Of a stretch of 41,784 nucleotides of DNA, positions 1 to 8,256 are shown piece after piece. This stretch comes from Desulfotomaculum sp. (GTDB lineage: Bacteria > Bacillota > Desulfotomaculia > Desulfotomaculales > Desulfallaceae): the NCBI GenBank assembly GCA_016841675.1, contig JAENYQ010000018.1, positions 1 through 41,784 of the forward strand. Reading direction: 5' to 3'. The notes below the pieces were generated by a model that searched no databases, had not been told where the DNA came from, and saw nothing but the letters and a program-made list of their open reading frames with translations. The position numbers were made by a program, and so were the translations under genes. Position 1 is the first letter of the stretch; every line of letters starts with the position of its first letter.

Positions 1-363
1 CCTAGTTAAATGCGCCCATACAGTGGTTGGATTCATAGCAATGACACGACGCTGTTCAGAAGTCAGAATAAGAAAACCGGCGAAGACATACATTGGAGAC
101 ATTTCCGGGCCTCAAATACCTTAGATCTGAGTACCTTTAAAGGCTTACATGGTGGACGGCGCAATTGTTCGGTTTTTAATCTACCCCAGGTTTTTATAAG
201 ATTATGTAAAATACAGTATCGTCGTAATTCCAATAGCAACGCCTCATGTCATTGTGAAAGTAGTAATGAATCTACAACGTAGCAAATTGGAATGGAAACA
301 CTACCTTATTATGTTTTTTTTATGCTAATATTAAGTGAAGTAATTGCCAAAGGTGGTATTACA
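1..363. other. 5' edge of window, no convincing gene
   Basis: I see no protein-like reading frame here; the frame open at 10-282 has an arbitrary composition and no ribosome binding site. The stretch at 31-47 (ATTCATAGCAATGACAC) matches the short repeats near 14370-14456, so the left part is probably repeat-derived. A weak promoter-like pair TTGGAA (287-292) and TATGTT (310-315), 17 nt apart, could serve the downstream peptidase gene. Confidence 0.4.
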
Positions 364-1485
364 TTGATCAACGAAAAACGGTTAGTGTCCGTTTTTATGG
401 AACTGGTGCAGGTGGACAGCGAAAGCGGTCATGAGGGACAAATGGTTGAAACGCTAAAAAATAAGCTCACCGGGCTTGGTATGGAAGTTTTTATTGACGA
501 CGCAGCCAAGCAAACCGGCACGGAAACCGGCAATCTAATTGCCAGAATGAATGGCAACGTTAACGGACCTACATTGATGTTCTGCGCCCATATGGATACT
601 ATAAAGCCGGGATGCGGTATCGAACCGGTGCTGGAAAACGGTATTATCCGCACGGCGGGTAATACCGTGCTCGGTGCCGATGACAAAGCTGGTATTGCCG
701 CAGTAATTGAAGCGGTTACTGTACTACAGGAAGCAAAGTTACTCCATGGCAACTTGGAATTGGTATTCACCATTTGCGAGGAAACCGGTTTGTCCGGTGC
801 TAAGAACCTGGACTTTTCGCGGCTTGTTGCTGATATGGGGTTTGTTTTGGACTGCGACGGGCCCCCCGGCACCATCGTTAACAAGGGACCATCCCAAGAT
901 AAGATTAAGGCTGAAGTGCTGGGCAAGGCAGCCCATGCTGGAATCAATCCCGAAGATGGAATTAACGCTATCCAGGTGGCGTCCCGCGCCGTAGTGAATA
1001 TGCAGTTGGGCCGCATCGACGAGGAAACCACCGTTAACATCGGACTCATCTCCGGCGGTGTCGCCATAAACGTTGTGCCGGACAGGGTTACCCTACAAGG
1101 TGAAACAAGGAGTTTGCAGGACGAAAAGCGAGTAGTTCAAACCCGGCTCATTTGCGATACCCTAAAAGAAACAGCCCGGGAATCAGGTGCCAGACTAATC
1201 CTGGACGTGAACACAATATACCCGGCCATGCACGTTCCCGAAGATGCCTCAGTGGTTAAACTGGCCGTGCGGGCGGCGGAGCAGATCGGGCTGGATCCGA
1301 TAATCCGCGGTACCGGCGGCGGCAGCGATACACACATATTTAATGACCACGGCATACCTTGCGTCAACCTGGGGATCGCCATGCAAAAAGTTCATACCAT
1401 TGATGAATTCATTCGGGTAGAGGACCTGTCTGCTGTGACTTCTTATGTGCTGGCTATTATCCATGAAGCCGCAAGAGAAGCTTAA
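364..1485 (+). CDS. M20-family aminopeptidase, peptidase T-like (YqjE type)
   Basis: Predicted zinc-dependent cytosolic aminopeptidase/tripeptidase of the M20 family, 373 aa, close to the length I recall for Bacillus YqjE. Visible metal and catalytic motifs are CAHMDT (His76, Asp78), LGADDKAG (Asp106) and CEETG (Glu139/Glu140), with GGGSDTH near the C-terminus carrying the last metal-binding histidine. The central part (about residues 180-290) matches the M20 dimerisation domain. I chose the TTG at 364 because GGTGG at 353-357 precedes it with normal spacing; the frame is open upstream to an ATG at 292, but those 24 residues look non-native. The exact substrate cannot be read from sequence. 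Confidence 0.85.
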   Translation: MINEKRLVSVFMELVQVDSESGHEGQMVETLKNKLTGLGMEVFIDDAAKQTGTETGNLIARMNGNVNGPTLMFCAHMDTIKPGCGIEPVLENGIIRTAGNTVLGADDKAGIAAVIEAVTVLQEAKLLHGNLELVFTICEETGLSGAKNLDFSRLVADMGFVLDCDGPPGTIVNKGPSQDKIKAEVLGKAAHAGINPEDGINAIQVASRAVVNMQLGRIDEETTVNIGLISGGVAINVVPDRVTLQGETRSLQDEKRVVQTRLICDTLKETARESGARLILDVNTIYPAMHVPEDASVVKLAVRAAEQIGLDPIIRGTGGGSDTHIFNDHGIPCVNLGIAMQKVHTIDEFIRVEDLSAVTSYVLAIIHEAAREA

Positions 1486-1532
1486 AAATAAGCTAACGCA
1501 GCACCATCAGAAGGATGAAGATCTGCTTGGAT

Positions 1533-1587
1533 TGTCATTCCGAACGAAGTGAGGAATCTAGATCCTTCACTAACGCTCAGAATGATA
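1533..1587. repeat. Dispersed TGTCATYCTGAGC-type palindrome, copy 1
   Basis: Imperfect palindrome: TGTCATTCCGAACGAAGTG on the left and CACTAACGCTCAGAATGATA on the right, around a GGAATCTAGATCC centre. Related copies lie at 11684-11747, 14073-14131, 25936-25997, 26061-26112, 31018-31070 and 41467-41523. It fills the gap between the peptidase and the DUF3866 gene. Confidence 0.8.
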
Positions 1588-1630
1588 GCATAATGTCTAT
1601 TTCCAGGATATCATCAAAGGAGTTTTGCTT

Positions 1631-2722
1631 TTGATCAGGACCAGGCAGGCTACAGTGACCCAAATATTAAACCGAAGAAATGGCCTAACTGAGCTGCTCA
1701 CTGCCATACCGGGCCAAGGTGACCAAAAAGCATATAACTACGATGGACTGACCGGTCCGGTTGAGGTAGGAGACAGCGTTATTTTAAATACCACCGCGGT
1801 GGCTAAAAAATTGGGCACCGGCGGCGCTCATTTTGTTATGGCCAATCTTACCCGGCCCGAACGGGATGCCGGTGAAGCCGGTCATATTATGAAACTTCGT
1901 TACAGCCCCACCCAGGTAAAGGTACTGGCGGCCGAGGAACCGGAAAGCCCCTGGGCAGCAAGCATTAGCAGCACGGAATCACTTGCAGGCACCCCGGTAA
2001 TTGTGGGCGAACTACACAGCATGCTGGCACCGGCGGCATCCGGTGTCAAGGCGTTTTCCGACGGCCAAGCCAGGGTAGTTTATATAATGACCGACGGGGC
2101 AGCTTTGCCGATTTATCTTAGCAACCTGGTTCACCAGCTTAAGGAATGCGGTTTATTGGATGCTACCATTACCTGCGGACACGCCTTTGGCGGGGACTGG
2201 GAAACGGTCAATATTTATTCCGCTTTGCTTACCGGTGTGGCCACTGCCAAAGCTGATGTGATTATTGTGACCATGGGGCCTGGTATTGTGGGCACCGCAT
2301 CCCGGTATGGGTTCACCGGGGTCGAACAGGGTGAAATAGTCAATGCTGTTAACATCTTGGGTGGCACACCGGTGGCCATACCCAGAATCAGTTTCGCCGA
2401 CCCCAGGGCTAGGCACCGGGGACTAAGCCACCACACAGCAACCGCCCTGGGTAAAATAGCCCTCACTGCTTGCACGGTGGTACTGCCTGAGCTGGACAAC
2501 CCGTCCTGGTCTCAAACAATCTTTAAGCAGATAGCGGCGGCCTGGCCGCCAGAAAAGCACACCCTGGTTTCGGAGGACGGCCGCTCGGCGTTAAGGGAAC
2601 TGGCGAGCAGGGGGGTAAAAATTACATCTATGGGGCGAGCACCGGAGCAAGACCCGGCCTTTTTCCTGGCGGCAGGAGCGGCGGGAATTTATGCGGCACG
2701 GTTGACAGCGGCCGCTAATTAG
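1631..2722 (+). CDS. DUF3866 family protein
   Basis: 363-aa protein recognised as DUF3866, a family of unknown function often found beside peptidase genes in Gram-positive anaerobes. It begins with a small beta-rich region (LTGPVEVGDSVILNTTAV, about 40-58) and continues with a glycine-rich alpha/beta part containing GELHSML, CGHAFGGDWETVN and VTMGPGIVGTASRYGF; a conserved HRGLSHHTATALGK motif near residue 260 holds three histidines that could bind a metal or substrate. No signal peptide or membrane segment is visible. Of two in-frame TTG codons (1625, 1631), 1631 is 8 nt from AGGAG at 618-622 past 1000 and is preferred. Function unknown. Confidence 0.75.
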   Translation: MIRTRQATVTQILNRRNGLTELLTAIPGQGDQKAYNYDGLTGPVEVGDSVILNTTAVAKKLGTGGAHFVMANLTRPERDAGEAGHIMKLRYSPTQVKVLAAEEPESPWAASISSTESLAGTPVIVGELHSMLAPAASGVKAFSDGQARVVYIMTDGAALPIYLSNLVHQLKECGLLDATITCGHAFGGDWETVNIYSALLTGVATAKADVIIVTMGPGIVGTASRYGFTGVEQGEIVNAVNILGGTPVAIPRISFADPRARHRGLSHHTATALGKIALTACTVVLPELDNPSWSQTIFKQIAAAWPPEKHTLVSEDGRSALRELASRGVKITSMGRAPEQDPAFFLAAGAAGIYAARLTAAAN

Positions 2723-2774
2723 CCACTCTGTTTTATGTCAGATCTTTAGCTATCGCTTTAGTGTCCCTACGCTC

Positions 2775-2903
2775 CTAGTGCAGCAGAGAGTGGATGTATT
2801 CCCTCAAAGTGATGCGGGTGCCGGAAAACGGAGCCAGCATTTTTAATAGTTCTCTGGCTGTACCGCAGCAGAAAAATCCATTTCGGGTTACGTATAAGCG
2901 CAT
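2775..2903 (-). CDS. Small conserved-looking protein, 42 aa, minus strand
   Basis: Reading the minus strand, AAAGGAG lies 5 nt before an ATG at 2903 and the frame runs 42 codons to TAG. The peptide starts MRLYVTRNGFFCCGTARELL and ends in EYIHSLLH: a basic N-terminal strand, a CC pair, then an amphipathic helix. It fills a gap between two plus-strand genes that otherwise hold no feature, and it is the only credible minus-strand gene in the window. The strong ribosome binding site and the stop-free compact frame are the evidence; the family is not recognised. Confidence 0.55.
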   Translation of the reverse strand: MRLYVTRNGFFCCGTARELLKMLAPFSGTRITLREYIHSLLH

Positions 2904-2987
2904 CAGAGTCTCCTTTACGTATGCTATTATTTACCAGATTATTATGCTGATAAAAATATGGTTATGACCATAAGCGGAGGTAAAATA

Positions 2988-3650
2988 TTGGCCATACAAA
3001 CTGTTAAAATGACCGTTAACGCCAGTGGAGCCGCGGCAGCAGGTGCCGGCGGGGACGTGGTGGTTATTGTTGATATCATTGATATGTCTACCACCCTGGA
3101 GGCCGCTCTGGACGAGGATGCGCTGGCGGTTTTCGGCGCCGCCCCGGATAAGGCGACGCCGCCGGTGGCTGTTAACCCGGTTAGGATAGGTCAAATAGCC
3201 GGTAAACTGGCGGTGGAAAAGGGTGCCGGTGTGGTAATGGTAGGGGAACCCCGGGTGGGCACCGACGAAGAGCGGCTGGTAAGTATGTCCAAAACTGTGG
3301 CTGGATTGAAACAGGCGGGAGCCGCTGTTGAAGCTGTACTGCCCAATTTAGGGGCCGAAACGGTAAAGCTTTACGATTTGCGGGGCAAGGTAATAATCGC
3401 CGCCACCGGTACCGGGGGGGTAGCCTTTGACGCAGCATTAACTGCCGGCGCCCCGGCGGTAATCACAGGCACCGTGGCTAGAACCAGACATAAGAAAGGC
3501 CATGCTCCGGCACGGGCTGCTGCACAACGGGCCGCTGATATGGCCCGGGAACTGGGCACCGGAATTTCGGTGGTGGCCGCCAGCGGCAACTCCCTGGAGG
3601 ATATCCTAGCAGCAGAGTTTATTACCAGGTTAATTGTAGAAAAATTATAA
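2988..3650 (+). CDS. Alanine-rich protein of unknown function
   Basis: 220-aa soluble protein, very rich in Ala, Gly and Val. The N-terminal part (VVVIVDIIDMSTTLEAALDE, residues about 23-42) faintly recalls the start of 2-phosphosulfolactate phosphatase (ComB-like) proteins, with an Asp-rich strand followed by a helix, and KLYDLRGKVIIAATGTGGVAFDAAL (written here only as a landmark around residues 126-150) resembles the central strand-loop of that fold. The full ComB signature is not convincing, so no function is assigned. TTG at 2988 is preferred over the ATG at 2958 because GGAGG (2976-2980) sits 7 nt before it. The 3' end is followed by the P1 hairpin. Confidence 0.65.
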   Translation: MAIQTVKMTVNASGAAAAGAGGDVVVIVDIIDMSTTLEAALDEDALAVFGAAPDKATPPVAVNPVRIGQIAGKLAVEKGAGVVMVGEPRVGTDEERLVSMSKTVAGLKQAGAAVEAVLPNLGAETVKLYDLRGKVIIAATGTGGVAFDAALTAGAPAVITGTVARTRHKKGHAPARAAAQRAADMARELGTGISVVAASGNSLEDILAAEFITRLIVEKL

Positions 3651-3657
3651 TACTTAG

Positions 3658-3785
3658 TATTCAGTAGTCAGGAGTCAGGAGTCAGAATGAAATACAGAAA
3701 AGAAATTGACTGCAAAAAGGGGACAGGCTGCTTTTTTTGGTTTTTGAAAAAAGATGCCTGTCCCCTTTTTGTTCTGACCCCTGAC
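3658..3785. repeat. Nested palindrome: GAGTCAGG flanks around GGGGACAGGC hairpin (P1)
   Basis: The core hairpin has arms 3713-3728 and 3756-3771 (16 nt, perfectly complementary, containing AAAAAGGGGACAGGC) around a T-rich/A-rich inner stem. It is flanked by TCAGTAGTCAGGAGTCAGGA on the left (from 3661) and TTCTGACCCCTGACTACC on the right (3773-3790), roughly complementary to each other. The right core arm ends in CCCCTTTTTG, so it may also terminate transcription of the preceding gene. Other core copies: 25799-25853, 28290-28359, 39111-39165. Confidence 0.85.
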
Positions 3786-3842
3786 TACCCAAATTGTTAC
3801 TAAACATTTATGTAAAAAGGGTTATAACCAGCATGTCATCGC

Positions 3843-3870
3843 TCATATAAATTAGACATGGACATACCTT
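3843..3870 (+). promoter_or_regulatory. Possible sigma-E-like promoter of spoIIM
   Basis: TCATATAA (3843-3850) and CATACCTT (3863-3870) resemble the sigma-E -35 and -10 boxes. The gap of 12 nt is shorter than the usual 13-15, so this is a weak call, supported mainly by spoIIM being a mother-cell sigma-E gene in Bacillus. Confidence 0.3.
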
Positions 3871-3899
3871 ATTGATCTGATTTAAAGGGAGCGGTTACA

Positions 3900-4532
3900 A
3901 TGGGATATCTGCGTCGGTTATGTTCCGCTTCCCTCCGGCAGGGCTGGCCGCTGTACTTGGCAGTAACCGGCGTTTTGGGCCTGGGCATATTGACGGGGTC
4001 GCTCGGAGCCAATTCACTGCAAGCAGAGCAGGCGGCGGAGCTGCACCGTTATTTACAGACTTTTCTTGCACAAGTCGCAGAAATTGATTTAGATCAGGCA
4101 CAAATGGCCAAAAGCGCGTTATATGACAACCTGCTGGCGGGCGCGATTATTTATATCCTGGGGTTGACGATTATCTGCCTGCCGCTGGTGCTGGCTTTTA
4201 TTTTTATCCGCGGCTTCGTGCTTGGATTTACCGTTGGCTTCTTAGCCACACAGCAAGAACTGCAAGGTTTTTTTATCATATTAATGTCCATGCTGCCACA
4301 CAACATCTTTTTTGTGCCTGCGTTAATCATCGGTGGTACAGCTTCAGTGTCCTTTTCCCTCCTGTTAATCAGAAGATTTTATAATTCACAAACCCCGGTC
4401 TGGCCGGGATTTCTAAGTTATACCTTGATTATGGTCGGCGTGATGGCAGTATTCTTTATTGCTGCCCTGACCGAAGCGTATATTACACCAGAACTGACTC
4501 GTTTTTCGGCTACCTTTCTCGCCGGGTGGTGA
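3900..4532 (+). CDS. spoIIM: Stage II sporulation protein M
   Basis: 210-aa integral membrane protein of the SpoIIM (DUF95) family. In Bacillus it is the scaffold of the DMP (SpoIID-SpoIIM-SpoIIP) complex that drives septal thinning and engulfment. One membrane segment lies near residues 18-36, an amphipathic linker (EQAAELHRYLQTFLAQVAEI) follows, and four hydrophobic segments occupy about 82-205. GGGAGCGG precedes the ATG. Gene order (spoIIM then xerD, deoB, a nucleoside phosphorylase, dacF, spoIIA) resembles Bacillus, which supports the call; the partner spoIIP is at the far end of this window. Confidence 0.9.
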   Translation: MGYLRRLCSASLRQGWPLYLAVTGVLGLGILTGSLGANSLQAEQAAELHRYLQTFLAQVAEIDLDQAQMAKSALYDNLLAGAIIYILGLTIICLPLVLAFIFIRGFVLGFTVGFLATQQELQGFFIILMSMLPHNIFFVPALIIGGTASVSFSLLLIRRFYNSQTPVWPGFLSYTLIMVGVMAVFFIAALTEAYITPELTRFSATFLAGW

Positions 4533-4538
4533 GGATTC

Positions 4539-4688
4539 TTGGGACATAAACAGACAGCGTTATTCCAGGGTAACTGGGATAACGTTTATTTAATTAGCAA
4601 ACGTTTAGCCGTCAGTTTATCAAAGCGCTTTTTTATAACGGCAGGAATTTCCACGTGGCCCGTGGAAAAAATATTAATCTGGAGGTAA
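4539..4688 (+). CDS. Possible small ORF (49 aa) between spoIIM and xerD
   Basis: A TTG at 4539, 4 nt after a GAGG, opens a 49-codon frame whose TAA overlaps the xerD Shine-Dalgarno sequence. The peptide begins MGHKQTALFQGNWDNVYLIS and is basic and hydrophobic. The same DNA contains two hairpins, which argues that the stretch may be only intergenic. I do not recognise the peptide; the call is tentative. Confidence 0.25.
   Translation: MGHKQTALFQGNWDNVYLISKRLAVSLSKRFFITAGISTWPVEKILIWR
4558..4584 (+). terminator. Hairpin after spoIIM, possible weak terminator
   Basis: Arms CGTTATTCCAG (4558-4568) and CTGGGATAACG (4574-4584) form an 11-bp stem with one G-T pair and a 5-nt loop, followed by a broken T-tract (TTTATTTAATT). 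A second hairpin (TTTCCACG/CGTGGAAA, 4648-4668) sits just before xerD. Confidence 0.5.
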
Positions 4689-4692
4689 TCAA

Positions 4693-5580
4693 ATGGACAG
4701 GCACATTAAAAATTTTATTAACTACCTGGCCGTGGAAAGAGGGCTGGCCGCTAACACGGTGATCTCCTATGCCCTGGATTTGAAACAATTTAAAATTTTT
4801 TGCCTGCGGAGACAGATCCGGGACATCAATTCCCTGGACCGGGTCATCATCATGAATTATATACTTGATCTGAAGAAAAAGGGGCGCTCTACTGCCACTA
4901 TTGCCAGGCAGATGGCCGCCCTAAAAGTGTTTAGCCGTTATCTGGTGGATGAAGGATGGCTGGAAAAAGAGCCTACCGAAAACATGGAATCGCCGGGGGT
5001 AAAGAAAAAATTACCCGCCGTACTGGACCAAGAGGAAGTAGCCAGGCTTATGGAACAACCCCGGGTAGGAAACACTCCCGGACTGCGCGATAAAGCTATG
5101 TTGGAGCTGATGTACGCAACGGGCATGCGGGTATCCGAACTGTTATCTCTGGATGTAAACCATGTGGACTGTGAACACGGTTTCGTGCGCTGTATGGGTA
5201 AAGGCTCCAAGGAGCGAATTGTGCCTGTGGGCACCATAGCAGCCAAATTCCTTTCGGAATACCTACGGCGCGGCAGGGCTAAAATAAAAACCAGCTCGAA
5301 TCAAAAAGCCCTTTTTCTAAATATGCGAGGCAAAAGACTTACCAGACAGGGCTTTTGGAAAATATTAAAAAAACACGCCCGAGCGGCCGGCATTGCCATT
5401 GAAATCACTCCTCATACCCTGCGCCATTCCTTTGCCACGCATCTTTTGGAAAACGGCGCGGACCTGCGCTCAGTGCAGGAAATGCTCGGTCATGCGGACA
5501 TTTCCACTACCCAGATATACACGCACCTCACCGACACCAGGCTGAGGGACGAGTTTAAGAAATACCACCCCAGGGCTTGA
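4693..5580 (+). CDS. xerD: Tyrosine recombinase XerD
   Basis: 295-aa site-specific tyrosine recombinase that, with XerC-like partners, resolves chromosome dimers at dif. The N-terminal SAM-like DNA-binding domain covers about 1-100. The catalytic set is complete: Arg146 (MRVSEL), Lys around 170-173, His241 and Arg244 ([10 protein letters not shown]), His267 (LGHADIS) and the nucleophile Tyr276 (TQIYTH). The ATG follows a strong GGAGG. Its place next to deoB matches the Bacillus ripX-drm order, so this is the housekeeping XerD and not an integron or phage integrase. No attachment site is visible nearby. Confidence 0.93.
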   Translation: MDRHIKNFINYLAVERGLAANTVISYALDLKQFKIFCLRRQIRDINSLDRVIIMNYILDLKKKGRSTATIARQMAALKVFSRYLVDEGWLEKEPTENMESPGVKKKLPAVLDQEEVARLMEQPRVGNTPGLRDKAMLELMYATGMRVSELLSLDVNHVDCEHGFVRCMGKGSKERIVPVGTIAAKFLSEYLRRGRAKIKTSSNQKALFLNMRGKRLTRQGFWKILKKHARAAGIAIEITPHTLRHSFATHLLENGADLRSVQEMLGHADISTTQIYTHLTDTRLRDEFKKYHPRA

Positions 5581-5612
5581 AAAGCATAGAAGTTATTAAG
5601 GAGGCACTAACA

Positions 5613-6803
5613 TTGCAACAACCACACAAAAAAATAACTATAATCGTTCTGGACAGTGCAGGGATTGGGGCCCTGCCCGATGCCGAGCAATACGGCGATC
5701 ACGGGTGCAACACCTTGGGCAACTGTTCGATGGCCGTGGGTGGCCTGCGAGTGCCTCACCTGGGCAGGCTGGGACTGGGCCTGCTTACAAATCTGGCCGG
5801 CGTACCCGTGGTGGACAAGCCCCTGGCCAGTTACGGTAAAATGATTGAACGCTCACCTGGTAAGGACACCACCACCGGCCACTGGGAACTAGCCGGCATC
5901 ATCCTGGAAAAACCGTTTCCCGTTTACCCTGACGGTTTTCCACCTGAAATCATCGCCCCATTCAAACAGCGAATCGGCAGGGATATCCTGGGCAATAAGG
6001 CGGCCTCGGGCACCGGCATCCTCGAAGAGCTGGGTGAATTGCACATGCAAACAGGCTCCCCCATCGTGTACACCTCGGCCGACAGCGTATTTCAAATCGC
6101 CGCCCACGAGTCAGTGATCCCACTGGAAGAGCTGTACAGCATGTGCCGCACTGCCAGAGAACTGCTCATCGGCAAGCACGAAGTGGGCCGGGTTATCGCC
6201 CGGCCCTTTGTCGGCAATCCCGGAGCCTTTGAACGCACGGCCAACCGCCATGATTTCTCGGTTAAGCCGCCGGCGCCCACGGTTCTGGACTTGCTTTTGG
6301 AAAACGGATTGGACGTGGTGGGGGTTGGTAAAATACAGGACATCTTTGCCGGCGAGGGTGTCTCCAGGGCTATACATACCAGTGGTAATACCGACGGAGT
6401 AAATCAAACCCTGACCTTAATGAAAGAGGATTTCAGCGGTCTAGTGTTTACCAACCTGGTGGACTTCGACCAGATGTACGGCCATCGCAATGATGCCAGG
6501 GGCTACGCCGACGCGTTGGAGGAATTCGACCGGAGACTGCCGGAAATAATGGGTGCCCTTGGGGAGCAAGATGTGCTGTTGCTCACCGCCGATCACGGTA
6601 CCGACCCCACCACTACCGGCACCGATCATACCAGGGAATACGTACCCCTGCTGGTTTACGGACCTAGCTTGAGACCGGGTGTAAACCTGGGGGTACGGGC
6701 CAGTTTCAGCGATGTGGCGGCTACAGTGGCCGAATTGTTTGGCCTAAAATTTAAAATCGGCACTAGTTTCGCGCAAGAAATTCTTCCGGCTGGTGATGCC
6801 TAA
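5613..6803 (+). CDS. deoB: Phosphopentomutase
   Basis: 396-aa metalloenzyme interconverting ribose-1- or deoxyribose-1-phosphate and the 5-phosphate, linking nucleoside breakdown to the pentose phosphate pathway. The alkaline-phosphatase-superfamily metal ligands are visible: [13 protein letters not shown] at the N-terminus, DMYGHRND-like region ([10 protein letters not shown]) and [18 protein letters not shown] near the C-terminus. TTG at 5613 is chosen because AAGGAGG ends 9 nt before it; the frame is open back into the end of xerD but without another ribosome binding site. It is directly followed by the pyrimidine nucleoside phosphorylase gene, with overlap of one base, suggesting a nucleoside-salvage operon. 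Confidence 0.95.
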   Translation: MQQPHKKITIIVLDSAGIGALPDAEQYGDHGCNTLGNCSMAVGGLRVPHLGRLGLGLLTNLAGVPVVDKPLASYGKMIERSPGKDTTTGHWELAGIILEKPFPVYPDGFPPEIIAPFKQRIGRDILGNKAASGTGILEELGELHMQTGSPIVYTSADSVFQIAAHESVIPLEELYSMCRTARELLIGKHEVGRVIARPFVGNPGAFERTANRHDFSVKPPAPTVLDLLLENGLDVVGVGKIQDIFAGEGVSRAIHTSGNTDGVNQTLTLMKEDFSGLVFTNLVDFDQMYGHRNDARGYADALEEFDRRLPEIMGALGEQDVLLLTADHGTDPTTTGTDHTREYVPLLVYGPSLRPGVNLGVRASFSDVAATVAELFGLKFKIGTSFAQEILPAGDA

Positions 6804-8107
6804 TGCATATGTATGACTTGATTTTGAAAAAAAGAAATGGCGGCGCACTGTCCGGGACCGAGATCGATTTTATTATCTCCGGTTATACCCGGGATGAGAT
6901 ACCGGATTACCAAGTAGCGGCACTGCTTATGGCGGTATACTTTCAAGGCATGAACAGCCGGGAAACCGCCGATCTGACTATGGCCATGGTCAACTCTGGA
7001 ACCAAGATTGACCTGGCCGAAATACCCGGGATTAAGGTGGACAAGCACAGCACCGGCGGGGTAGGGGATAAGACTACCCTGGTGCTGGGCCCTCTGGTGG
7101 CGGCCGCTGGTGTGCCCGTGGCCAAAATGAGCGGCCGGGGGCTGGGTCATACCGGCGGCACCATTGATAAACTGGAATCCATCCCGGGCTTCAATGCCTC
7201 CCTGGAACCGGATACATTCATCAGGCAGGTCAAAGAGATTAACATTGCTCTGATGGCCCAGACCGGTGCGCTGGCCCCGGCTGATAAGAAGCTATACGCG
7301 CTTCGGGACGTAACAGCCACGGTGGACAGCATACCGCTAATCGCCTCCAGCGTGACGTCCAAGAAAATTGCGTCAGGGGCCAACGCCATCCTGCTGGACG
7401 TCAAGTGCGGCAGCGGAGCATTCATGAAGACACGCGAGGACGCTGCAGCCCTGGCCCGGGCGATGGTGGACATCGGCCGCCAGGTGGGCCGGGAAATGAT
7501 GGCCGTGGTGACCGATATGAGCCGCCCCCTGGGCCGTTTCGTGGGTAATGCCCTGGAGGTGCGTGAAGCTCTGGATACACTGCGGGGACAGGGTCCGGAT
7601 GACCTGCGGGAATTATGTCTCACCCTGGGCTCGCACATGCTGATGCTGGGTAAAATAGCTAACTCTTACGAATCTGCCCGAACCAAGGTAGAAAAGGTGT
7701 TGCAAAACGGTGCGGCACTGCAAAAGTTTAAAGCCCTGGTTCATGCGCAAGGGGGCGATCCGGCAGTTGCCGATGACCCGACCATATTACCGGAGGCGTC
7801 TATTAAGCGGTCAGTCCCGTCGCTCCGTTCAGGGTACGTGGTTTCCATTGACGCCATGCAGGTGGGCCGTTCAGCCATGCTGCTGGGTGCCGGCCGGATG
7901 ACCAAGGAAGAGCAAATAGACCATGCCGCCGGTATTGAACTGAAAAAAAAGCCTGGGGACCCCGTCAAGGCAGGAGAACCAGTGGCTGTTTTACACACCA
8001 ACCGGCGGAATACGCTGGATGAAGCAGCGGCGGTAATCGCCGGGGCATTCACCGTCAGCGGCACCCTCCCGGACCCGGCCCCGCTGATATTGGAAACCGT
8101 GTTTTAA
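6803..8107 (+). CDS. pdp: Pyrimidine-nucleoside phosphorylase
   Basis: 434-aa cytosolic enzyme that phosphorolyses uridine/thymidine to base and (deoxy)ribose-1-phosphate, the substrate of the upstream phosphopentomutase. The thymidine-phosphorylase family signature is clear (SGRGLGHTGGTIDKLE, about 113-128) together with KHSTGGVGDK (phosphate binding) and VKCGSGAFMK. The C-terminal beta domain is present. The start ATG overlaps the deoB stop by one base, implying translational coupling. In Bacillus the equivalent position holds a purine nucleoside phosphorylase, so the operon kept the pathway but uses a different base specificity. The gene is followed after 10 nt by hairpin R1. Confidence 0.94.
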   Translation: MHMYDLILKKRNGGALSGTEIDFIISGYTRDEIPDYQVAALLMAVYFQGMNSRETADLTMAMVNSGTKIDLAEIPGIKVDKHSTGGVGDKTTLVLGPLVAAAGVPVAKMSGRGLGHTGGTIDKLESIPGFNASLEPDTFIRQVKEINIALMAQTGALAPADKKLYALRDVTATVDSIPLIASSVTSKKIASGANAILLDVKCGSGAFMKTREDAAALARAMVDIGRQVGREMMAVVTDMSRPLGRFVGNALEVREALDTLRGQGPDDLRELCLTLGSHMLMLGKIANSYESARTKVEKVLQNGAALQKFKALVHAQGGDPAVADDPTILPEASIKRSVPSLRSGYVVSIDAMQVGRSAMLLGAGRMTKEEQIDHAAGIELKKKPGDPVKAGEPVAVLHTNRRNTLDEAAAVIAGAFTVSGTLPDPAPLILETVF

Positions 8108-8117
8108 GCAACGGGGC

Positions 8118-8192
8118 AAAGGGGTCAGGCTCTTAACTTATTAACTTATTTCAGGACGAAATAAGTTAATAAGTTAAGAGCCTGACCCCTTT
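8118..8192. repeat. Long perfect hairpin R1 (GGGGTCAGGCTC family)
   Basis: Perfect 35-nt inverted repeat (8118-8152 with 8158-8192) around a 5-nt loop (AGGAC). The arm reads AAAGGGGTCAGGCTC followed by TTAACTTATTAACTTATTTC. It begins 10 nt after the pdp stop. Because the right arm ends in CCCCTTT it may act as a terminator. Four more copies lie at 9431-9503, 19406-19476, 20952-21024 and 29582-29657. Confidence 0.95.
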
Positions 8193-8194
8193 TG

Positions 8195-8223
8195 GTATAA
8201 CTTTTATTTTGCTCCACATAATA
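8195..8223 (+). promoter_or_regulatory. Candidate forespore (sigma-F/sigma-G) promoter of dacF
   Basis: GTATA (8195-8199) and CATAATA (8217-8223), 17 nt apart, resemble the forespore -35 (GYATA) and -10 (CATNNTA) boxes. Bacillus dacF is transcribed in the forespore, so the position fits. This is a motif match by eye only. Confidence 0.4.
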
Positions 8224-8256
8224 TTTTGAACCAGAAAAAATGGGGAGGAGAATAAA

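Noticed and set aside
10-282. 90-codon open frame at the window start
   Set aside because: No ribosome binding site, composition unlike a protein, and partly repeat-derived.
429-1067. Long open frame (212 aa) on the minus strand
   Set aside because: It is the antisense of the clearly identified peptidase gene; open only because of codon bias.
4693-5580. xerD as integrase of a mobile element
   Set aside because: The xerD-deoB-phosphorylase-dacF-spoIIA order is the conserved housekeeping context, and no att site or phage gene is nearby.
7147-7638. 163-aa minus-strand frame inside pdp
   Set aside because: Antisense shadow of a conserved enzyme; low-complexity, no start signal.
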